64,000 nt of DNA, taken from contig NZ_CP109078.1 in NCBI RefSeq assembly GCF_035917455.1, forward strand, positions 4,758,001 to 4,822,000, written 5' to 3'. The notes beneath the pieces are model-generated. The model was not told the origin of the DNA, did not search any database, and worked only from the letters and a program-made list of their open reading frames with translations. Origin of the DNA: Micromonospora sp. NBC_01796. Its GTDB lineage: Bacteria > Actinomycetota > Actinomycetes > Mycobacteriales > Micromonosporaceae. Made by a program: the position numbers and the translations under genes. Every line of letters starts with the position of its first letter. Position 1 is the first letter of the stretch. Positions 58,133 through 64,000 of the stretch are shown piece after piece.

Positions 58133-58328
58133 GCCCGCTACGTTTCCCTACCCGGCGAACGACAGGCGGCTGATTCGCGAACATCGCTGCACCGGAAGGT
58201 GGCGCCCGCGTTGTTCCGGTTCGGCCGTACGGGCTTTTCCGAGTGCCGTTCACGTGGTGCACTGTCCGGCAACCATCGACGCCCAACGCATCGATGCGCA
58301 CGGAGTCGACGCCCACGGAGGAGAGCCG

Positions 58329-58784
58329 GTGCCGAAGCAGGACAACTTCCACTACACGGTGCAGGCGCGGTGCAGCCGGGCCGACGCCGTACGGCTGTTC
58401 GCCGACCTGAGCGCGCAGGCCGACCTGCACCCGCTGATCATCCGGGTCGAGCCCCGACCGGCCCGCCCCGGAGCGCTGCGCAGTTACACCATCTCCGACC
58501 GGCTCGCCTGGGGGCCGTTCACGTTCCGCACCTCGTACCAGGCCGACATCCTGACCGCGAACGAGGACGAGGTGGTGGCGGTCGCCCGGCAGTGGCCGAA
58601 CACCACGGTCCGCAACCACGCCCGGCTGAGCTCGGAACCGGACGGGATCACCAGGATCGACGTACAGATCACGCTGTCGGCGCCGGGACCGCTGTTCGCG
58701 TACGCCTTCCGTCAGGCACGGACCGCGCACCTGGCCCTCGGGTCGCGGATCCAGGCCACGCTCGACGCCACCCCCACCGCCTGA
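58329..58784 (+). CDS. SRPBCC/polyketide-cyclase-like protein
   Basis: 151 aa. The START-like fold is shown by an N-terminal strand FHYTVQARCSRADAVRLFADL, a WGPFTFRTSYQADILTANED strand pair, and a C-terminal helix (FRQARTAHLALGSRIQATL). It binds an unknown hydrophobic ligand. GTG 58329 is preceded by GGAGGAG. It lies between the PfkB gene (divergent) and the amylase gene (convergent), with a strong hairpin at its end. A palindrome CGCATCGATGCG and 9-nt direct repeats CGACGCCCA lie upstream. Confidence 0.75.
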   Translation: MPKQDNFHYTVQARCSRADAVRLFADLSAQADLHPLIIRVEPRPARPGALRSYTISDRLAWGPFTFRTSYQADILTANEDEVVAVARQWPNTTVRNHARLSSEPDGITRIDVQITLSAPGPLFAYAFRQARTAHLALGSRIQATLDATPTA

Positions 58785-58786
58785 CG

Positions 58787-58818
58787 GCGGTGCCCGTCCC
58801 GGTCGGGACGGGCACCGC
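58787..58818. terminator. bidirectional terminator hairpin
   Basis: GCGGTGCCCGTCCCG (58787-58801) and its exact complement (58804-58818) form a 15-bp stem with almost no loop between two convergent genes. Confidence 0.75.
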
Positions 58819-58827
58819 ACGGCTGGC

Positions 58828-60651
58828 TCACCGCCAGGTGTCGGTCCAGGTGGCGGTGCAGGGCGAGTACGTCGGGGGGTTCCGGGTCCGGTTGGGATCG
58901 CTTTCCCAGATCACCTGGGACCCGTCCTTCTTGATGTACTTGTACTGCACGGGGGCGCTCGGCGGCAGGGTGACCGAGGCCCGCCAGACCGGGTACGCGG
59001 CCGACGAGAGCGGGACCGCGTTCGCCGGATCCCAGTTCCCGAGGGCCGCCGTGTTGCCGGTGACAAAAACGTTCTGCCCCCAGACGGTGGTGGCGTTGAC
59101 CTCGAAGGTGACCGTGGTGGCGCCGACGCACTGCCCGGCCGGCGGGGTGGTCGTCCGGGTCGGCGTGGGTGTGGCGGTGGTACGGGCGTTGACGTGCAGC
59201 GCCAGCGCACCGTTCGCGGGCACGGTGGCGGTGAACTGACCGGCCGTGTTGACCGTGTACCGCGCCCCGGTGCAGTTGCCGGCGGAGAAGTCGCCGGCCA
59301 TCACGTCGCAGTAGGTGCCCGCCGGCAGGCTGCTCTGGAACGTACGGGTGAGGGCGGTTCCGCCCCGGTTGAACGCCGCGTACGCGACGTTGCCCCGGCC
59401 GAACCCGATCTGGTTCGATCCGTTGCTCCACCAGTTGGTGACACCCGCCCCGGCGGCGGTGTTGCGCAGCCCGACCATGTTCGCCGTGGTCCGCCAGCGG
59501 TGCTCGCAGGCCCAGCCGCTGGCACAGTTGACCGCACCGGTGGTGCCGCCGCTCGCCGGGGGACCCGCCTCCGGGTCGGTGAACGTGAAGCTCGACATCA
59601 CCTGCGGCACCCCGTACGGCCACGCGATCATGAACGCCTCGGCCAGCGCGTACGACGAACCGTTGTGGTAGGTCAGCTTCGCCCGGCCGTTGCGCTGGGT
59701 GTCGTGGTTGTCGACGAACGCGACCGCGTCGGCCGAGCCGAGCCGCATCGAGGAGGCGAGGTTGTTCAGGTTCGCCAGGTTCCCGTCGCGGAAGGCGGTG
59801 CCGACCACGTCGCCGTACCGGAACTCGGTGACGTCGCCGACCCCGGCGTACTCCTCGGGCGTGGGTTCACCGGCGCCGCCCTCGATGACCTCGGAGAAGA
59901 CGTAGGGGTCGCCGGTCACCGGATTGACGATCGCCGCCAGGTCCGCGGCGGGCAGGTGCTTGGCCGCGTCGACCCGGAAGCCGTCCACGCCGAGCGAGAC
60001 CAGGTCATTGAGGTACGCGACCAGCTTGCCGCGCACGTACGACGACTCGGTGTTCAGGTCGGACAGGTCCACCAGTTCGCAGTTCTGGATCTCCCACCGG
60101 TCGCCCCAGTTGGCGATGTCGTCGTTGCCGTTGCGCCCGCAGTGGTGGAAGTCGCCCGTCCCGTACGGCACCGCCGGGTACGCATAGTGGCTGTACGTCG
60201 ACCCGCCGCTGCCGGACCCCGTGGACGCCCCACCGGCCATGTGGTTGACCACCGCGTCGACGTAGATCTTCACCCCGGCGTTGTGGCAGGTCTGCACCAT
60301 GCTGGCGAAGGCGGCCCGGTTTCCCCGGCGGCTGGTCAACTGGTAGCTGACCGGCTGGTAGTCCTGCCACCACGGGTAGCCCCGACCGGGCAGTACGACG
60401 TGCTCCTGCGGTGGGGAGACCTGCACCCCGCCGAAGCCCTTCGGGCCGAGCACGGTGGTGCACTCGTTGGCGACCGACGCCCACGGCCACTGGAAGAGAT
60501 GGACGATCACATCCTTGCTGCCCGGACTGGCCGGACTCGCGGTGGCCCGCTCGGCGGGTCGGCCGACCGCGCCGACGAGCAGCGCGGCGACCAGCAGGCC
60601 GGTGGTGAGCAGGGCGGTGGTGACGACGGCGTGGCTTCTTCGGACACCCAT
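58828..60651 (-). CDS. secreted GH13 alpha-amylase with CBM20
   Basis: 607 aa. The signal peptide (about 1-40) is followed by a GH13 barrel: YVDAVVNHM (region I), GFRVDAAKH with the catalytic Asp, FSEVIE with the catalytic Glu, and VDNHDTQR (region IV). A beta-sandwich C domain (about 420-495), a Thr/Pro linker and a C-terminal CBM20 starch-binding domain (VFVTGNTAALGNWDPANAVP onward) complete it. It hydrolyses alpha-1,4-glucans outside the cell. AAGGATC precedes the ATG at 60651. The arrangement matches actinomycete GH13_32-type amylases. Confidence 0.95.
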   Translation of the reverse strand: MGVRRSHAVVTTALLTTGLLVAALLVGAVGRPAERATASPASPGSKDVIVHLFQWPWASVANECTTVLGPKGFGGVQVSPPQEHVVLPGRGYPWWQDYQPVSYQLTSRRGNRAAFASMVQTCHNAGVKIYVDAVVNHMAGGASTGSGSGGSTYSHYAYPAVPYGTGDFHHCGRNGNDDIANWGDRWEIQNCELVDLSDLNTESSYVRGKLVAYLNDLVSLGVDGFRVDAAKHLPAADLAAIVNPVTGDPYVFSEVIEGGAGEPTPEEYAGVGDVTEFRYGDVVGTAFRDGNLANLNNLASSMRLGSADAVAFVDNHDTQRNGRAKLTYHNGSSYALAEAFMIAWPYGVPQVMSSFTFTDPEAGPPASGGTTGAVNCASGWACEHRWRTTANMVGLRNTAAGAGVTNWWSNGSNQIGFGRGNVAYAAFNRGGTALTRTFQSSLPAGTYCDVMAGDFSAGNCTGARYTVNTAGQFTATVPANGALALHVNARTTATPTPTRTTTPPAGQCVGATTVTFEVNATTVWGQNVFVTGNTAALGNWDPANAVPLSSAAYPVWRASVTLPPSAPVQYKYIKKDGSQVIWESDPNRTRNPPTYSPCTATWTDTWR

Positions 60652-60894
60652 GGTGATCCTTCGCGGGGGAGAGCGACGCGGGACGGGAGGCAACCCTGCC
60701 CCAGTAACAGGCAGGACGACGTCGTGTTGCAGTTTGATGAACAATTTACTCCCGACAATGTCCCAAAAGGAAACGCGGCCGACCGGGGGGACGGCTCGTG
60801 TTGCCGTCGGGGGAGGGGCGTGAGAGTGTGCTGCACGCGCGGTGGGGTGGTTTCGCCGCTGAAGTCCTGACGTTCGCGGGAAAGTGGGTAATCC

Positions 60895-61590
60895 ATGCGT
60901 TCGACCCGGTTCCTCGTCGCGACCTGCCTGGCCTCGGCCACGATCGCGCTCGGCGCCTGCGGAGGCGGATCGTCCGACGACAACTCGTCCGCTCCGGCCT
61001 CGCCCAGCGCGAGCGCGTCGACGACCGCCGGTGTCGAGCCCGGTACGTCGGGCAGCGCCATCCCCGGTTCCAGCGGCACCCCGGCGGCCGGCAACGCCAT
61101 GCCGGCACCCGGTAGCACGGCCCCGGGCGGCGCGGCCCCGGCGCCCGGCGCTGCGGTCAACTGCACGGCCAAGGGGCTGAAGGCGGAGCTGACGGTCCAG
61201 CAGGCCGGCATGGCGATGCTGATCCTGACCAACGCCGGACGTTCTCCGTGTCGGGTCGAGGGCTGGGTCAACCTGCGGCTGGAGGCCGCCGACGGTGGTC
61301 TGTTGAAGGTCAGCCAGCAGCGGGTCAGTCAGCCCGGTGCGACCGTCGCCGCCGAACTCGACCCCGGAGAGTCCGCGTACGCCGGGATCAAGTGGACGAC
61401 CTGCGCCAAGTCGGCGGGGGACTGCTCGGTCGCCACCACGGTCCGGGTCGGCCCGGCCGGTGACACCGATGTTGTCGTCGCCCACGTCACCGGCATCGAC
61501 GGCGGCAACCAGACGGTCACCGAACTGCCGCTGAGCAGCGTGCAGATCGGCACGATCCAGCCCAGCCGGCAGGGCGTCGTCGCCTGGTGA
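60895..61590 (+). CDS. DUF4232 lipoprotein
   Basis: 231 aa. The lipobox IALGAC with Cys at about residue 22 is followed by a Ser/Thr/Pro/Ala-rich spacer (to about 88) and a roughly 140-residue beta domain: AVNCTAKGLKAELTVQ, AMLILTNAGRSPCRVEGWVNL, and a late Cys pair (TTCAKSAGDC). This is the DUF4232 pattern of surface-anchored actinobacterial lipoproteins of unknown function. The ATG at 60895 is suited to the signal peptide. It is divergent from the amylase and convergent with the YnfA gene. Confidence 0.88.
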   Translation: MRSTRFLVATCLASATIALGACGGGSSDDNSSAPASPSASASTTAGVEPGTSGSAIPGSSGTPAAGNAMPAPGSTAPGGAAPAPGAAVNCTAKGLKAELTVQQAGMAMLILTNAGRSPCRVEGWVNLRLEAADGGLLKVSQQRVSQPGATVAAELDPGESAYAGIKWTTCAKSAGDCSVATTVRVGPAGDTDVVVAHVTGIDGGNQTVTELPLSSVQIGTIQPSRQGVVAW

Positions 61591-61627
61591 CGGGCCCGTC
61601 GCCGACGCCCATCGTCACGTCGACCGG

Positions 61628-61969
61628 TCAGCCGCGCGGGGCGTACATGATGATCGCGACGCCGACCAGGCAGATCGCGGCGCCGGTGAGGTCGTAGCGG
61701 TCCGGTCGGAACCTGTCCACGATCACGCCCCAGGCCAGCGACCCGGCGACGAACACCCCGCCGTACGCGGCCAGCACCCGACCGAAGTTCGGGTCCGGTT
61801 GGAAGGCGGCGACGAAGCCGTACCCGGCCAACGCCAGGATCCCGGCGGCGACGAAAAGCAGTCCGCGGTGCTCGCGTACGCCCTGCCAGACCAGCCACGC
61901 GCCACCGATCTCGGCGACGGCGGCGAGCAGGAACAGCAGCAGCGATCGGACGACGGTCACGGCTGCCAT
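61628..61969 (-). CDS. YnfA-family small membrane protein
   Basis: 113 aa. Four membrane helices with the family motif sequence [15 protein letters not shown] near residue 20 and [37 protein letters not shown] in outline. The fold is a small-multidrug-resistance-like dimer; substrates are not established. ATG 61969 begins the first helix. It sits between the DUF4232 lipoprotein and the GH81 gene, apparently unrelated to either. Confidence 0.9.
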   Translation of the reverse strand: MAAVTVVRSLLLFLLAAVAEIGGAWLVWQGVREHRGLLFVAAGILALAGYGFVAAFQPDPNFGRVLAAYGGVFVAGSLAWGVIVDRFRPDRYDLTGAAICLVGVAIIMYAPRG

Positions 61970-61996
61970 TGTCGGCCAGCCGGGCCGCGGACGGCG

Positions 61997-62074
61997 GTGG
62001 GGCTCCCCGAGACGGGGCCGGAAACGGCGGTGGGGCTCCCCGCGACGCGACGTGCGCGCCGTGGGGAGCCCCAC
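61997..62074 (-). terminator. terminator region with alternative hairpins after GH81
   Basis: GTGGGGCTCCCC occurs twice (61997-62008, 62030-62041) and its exact complement once (62063-62074). The single complementary arm can pair with either copy, giving two mutually exclusive 12-bp stems downstream of the GH81 stop. Confidence 0.55.
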
Positions 62075-62115
62075 CTGTCCCGGCGAACATCAGCCAGGGA
62101 CCGGGGAAGCGATGG

Positions 62116-64000
62116 TCAGCCGGTGACCGTGAACGGGACGGTGACCGTCGACTGGCGGCCGTCGGCGGCGGTCGCGTTGACCCGTACCGTCGTCGCCGCG
62201 TTGCCGATGGCGTTCCAGACCTCCAGCTTGACGCAACCGTTCGCCAGGGCGGCGAACCCACCGGTGGCGGTCTTCACCCCGGCAGCCTGGGTGTACGTCT
62301 CCGTACCGACAACCGGGTCGGTGGCGAAGTAGTTGTACGTCTCCACCCGGCTGTAGTTGCCCGACCCGGTGAAGTCGTACGACACCCGGGCCTGTACCGC
62401 CGCGCCGACCGCGCCGCCCGCGTCCACGTGCAGGCTGAACGCGGTCGCACCCGAGTTGTACGCACCGGTCAGCCCGCAGACCGTGTGGACGACCGGGTTG
62501 TGCGGGGTGCCGTCCCAGTTGCCGTTGGCGGCCGGGATGGTGGTGGTGGCCGCGCCGGTGCCGGCGCTGCCGGACAGCGCCCCGCCGGAGCGGACGTAGA
62601 GCAGGTTCGAGCGGACCACCGGGCCGGTCGGCGTCGGCGTGACGGTCGGCGGCGGGGTCGTCGGCGGTGGTGTTGTTGTCGGAGGGGTCGTCGGCGGGAC
62701 CGTCGGAGTGCCGGTGGGGTTGCCGATCCCGCCGTTGGCGTTCCCGCCGCTCCAGGTGAACGCACCCGTGGTGGCCGTCTTGCCGGCCGCGACGGTCAAC
62801 GTACGGCCGTCGGAGAAGGTCACCGTGATCGGGTTGCGGGTGATGTTCGACGCCGCGTACGTCCGGACGCCGTTCTTGGTGTAGACCGCGTACAGCGGGG
62901 TGTTGGCGGTGACCGTGGTGTCCACCTGCCCCAGTGCTGCCAGGTTGCGCAGCCAGTGGAAGGTGTGCGCCCGGCTCTCACCCTCCTCGATCGCGTACGT
63001 CGGGTTGGCCCGGAAGCTGGCCAGCGCGGCGTCCGGCTCGGCCATCGCCCGGAACGACCAGAGGACGTCCTGCCACACCGTTGGTGGACCACCGTTGTTG
63101 GTGACCAGCTCGTTCCAGTTGGTGGTGACGTACGCGGGCTTGTAACCGAGGTAGTTCGAGCCACCGGTGATCGGGAGCATGTTGATGCCCTGGATCATCT
63201 CCGGCTCACCGGAGAACCAGGTGGCGTACGCGCCACCGTCGCCCCAGACCATGCCGACCGTCTTGTGCGCGAACGCGGCCGGGAAGTTGCTGTCGGCCGA
63301 GTCGAACCAGTACTCCTGGATCGCCTGCGCCTGGGTGGTGTAGATGAACAGCCCGGCGTCGCGTACGGCGGTGTTGCCGGTGGCCAGGCCCCACTGGATC
63401 AGGGCGGAGGCGAAGTTCATCCCCTCCGAGGAGGACTCCTGGTTGTTGCCGGCCATGAACGAGCCGTGTCCGGAGGCCCAGTCGTGCCCGGCGAAGATGT
63501 CGAAGTCACGCAGGAACGGGAACATCGGGTCGTTGCGGTCCGGGCTGTTCGCGTCCCGGATCAGGAGGTTGACCATGCCGCCGTACTGGCCGGTGGTGGC
63601 CCAGGTCGGGTCGAACTTGGCCAGCGTCGCCGCGGCGGCGATGTAGTAGCCGTAGTGGAAGTGGTGGTCGTTGAGTTCCAGGTCGGACCCGTACGAGGCG
63701 GGGTAGCCGACGAGCGTGCCCCAGGCCTGGTCGTAGTGGAACACCCGGGCGGTCTTGCCCGGCGAGGCGGTGAACCAGTCGTTGAGCCGGCTCCGGATCG
63801 CGTTCAGCAGGAGGTCCCGCTGGGCGGTCCGACCGAGCTGGTCGGCGATCTCGGCGAGCCGGGCGGCGCGACCGAGGCCCTTGCCGGTCCAGTAGGTGTC
63901 GTTGCCGAACCCGGCCAGCGGATCACCGGTGGCGACCTGGTCCAGATAGCCGCCGAGGGTCGCGAGGTCGGCCCCGCTGGAGGTGGCGACCGCCGGAATC
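62116..64000 (-). CDS. GH81 endo-beta-1,3-glucanase (5' end beyond window)
   Basis: The C-terminal 627 codons are present and the frame is open at the window edge, so the signal peptide and start are missing. GH81 markers include ELNDHHFHYGYYIAAAA, FAGHDWASGHGSF, NNQESSSEGMNF with the conserved acidic residues, and TWFSGEPEMIQGINMLP. After a Thr/Pro linker (about 62630-62700) comes a 165-residue beta-rich C-terminal domain (LYVRSGGALSGSAG onward), probably glucan-binding but not assigned. It should hydrolyse beta-1,3-glucans such as fungal cell wall or laminarin outside the cell. Confidence 0.9.
   Translation of the reverse strand, partial: IPAVATSSGADLATLGGYLDQVATGDPLAGFGNDTYWTGKGLGRAARLAEIADQLGRTAQRDLLLNAIRSRLNDWFTASPGKTARVFHYDQAWGTLVGYPASYGSDLELNDHHFHYGYYIAAAATLAKFDPTWATTGQYGGMVNLLIRDANSPDRNDPMFPFLRDFDIFAGHDWASGHGSFMAGNNQESSSEGMNFASALIQWGLATGNTAVRDAGLFIYTTQAQAIQEYWFDSADSNFPAAFAHKTVGMVWGDGGAYATWFSGEPEMIQGINMLPITGGSNYLGYKPAYVTTNWNELVTNNGGPPTVWQDVLWSFRAMAEPDAALASFRANPTYAIEEGESRAHTFHWLRNLAALGQVDTTVTANTPLYAVYTKNGVRTYAASNITRNPITVTFSDGRTLTVAAGKTATTGAFTWSGGNANGGIGNPTGTPTVPPTTPPTTTPPPTTPPPTVTPTPTGPVVRSNLLYVRSGGALSGSAGTGAATTTIPAANGNWDGTPHNPVVHTVCGLTGAYNSGATAFSLHVDAGGAVGAAVQARVSYDFTGSGNYSRVETYNYFATDPVVGTETYTQAAGVKTATGGFAALANGCVKLEVWNAIGNAATTVRVNATAADGRQSTVTVPFTVTG

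Noticed and set aside
60690-60750. TTGCAG half-site near the amylase promoter, like a MalR/Reg1 operator
   Set aside because: Only one half-site is clear; the second arm is too degenerate to call an operator.

Overview
The DNA is very GC-rich with strong G/C third-position bias, frequent GTG (and one TTG) starts, many 4-nt stop/start overlaps, and gene families typical of filamentous actinomycetes. These include iniBAC-type dynamins, large STAND-LuxR regulators, XRE/MmyB regulators, CU044_5270-type proteins, and secreted plant/fungal polysaccharide hydrolases with CBM2 modules joined by Thr/Pro linkers. The best fit is a chromosomal segment of a Micromonosporaceae-like soil actinomycete; this is an inference, because no rRNA or other taxonomic marker gene is present. 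No tRNA, rRNA, CRISPR array, IS element, integrase or prophage was recognised.

Layout. 1-2779: partial epoxide-hydrolase-like protein, a secreted CBM2 protein whose second half matches fungal Cip1, and a VOC protein. 2795-16694: the most distinctive region. A leftward set (Hsp70-like ATPase, IniR-like STAND/LuxR regulator, roadblock/LC7 protein, membrane-anchored CBM2-like protein, methyltransferase) faces a rightward iniB-iniA-iniC set (IniB-domain protein and two dynamin-like GTPases), which is followed by a fused alpha/beta glycyl-tRNA synthetase. 16770-25339: small and regulatory genes, including a DUF4304-like protein, a MazG-like protein behind a double operator, an XRE regulator, a large membrane protein and two NarL-type two-component systems. 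25336-30021: the second two-component system, divergent from a MacB/FtsX-type ABC exporter. 30022-36150: a large inverted repeat, an SDR with its divergent TetR regulator and two matching operators, an L,D-transpeptidase, and a haem membrane protein translationally coupled to a NuoF-ferredoxin fusion.

36205-48686: I36-like inhibitor, an ECF sigma factor with its CU044_5270 partner, a MerR/beta-clamp fusion, an unknown Cys/His protein, a chymotrypsin-fold protease, a second large LuxR regulator, and a thiol/peroxide/BON stress group. 48906-64000: a GT-C-like membrane protein, GH74 xyloglucanase with CBM2, small envelope proteins including a 47-aa poly-Asp lipoprotein, STAS, a SurE/PfkB pair, GH13 alpha-amylase with CBM20, a DUF4232 lipoprotein, YnfA, and a GH81 beta-1,3-glucanase running off the end.

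Two themes stand out. The first is envelope stress and membrane remodelling (ini locus, L,D-transpeptidase, ABC exporter, BON, ECF module). The second is extracellular polysaccharide attack (Cip1-like, GH74, GH13, GH81). Convergent genes are commonly separated by long perfect hairpins acting as terminators.
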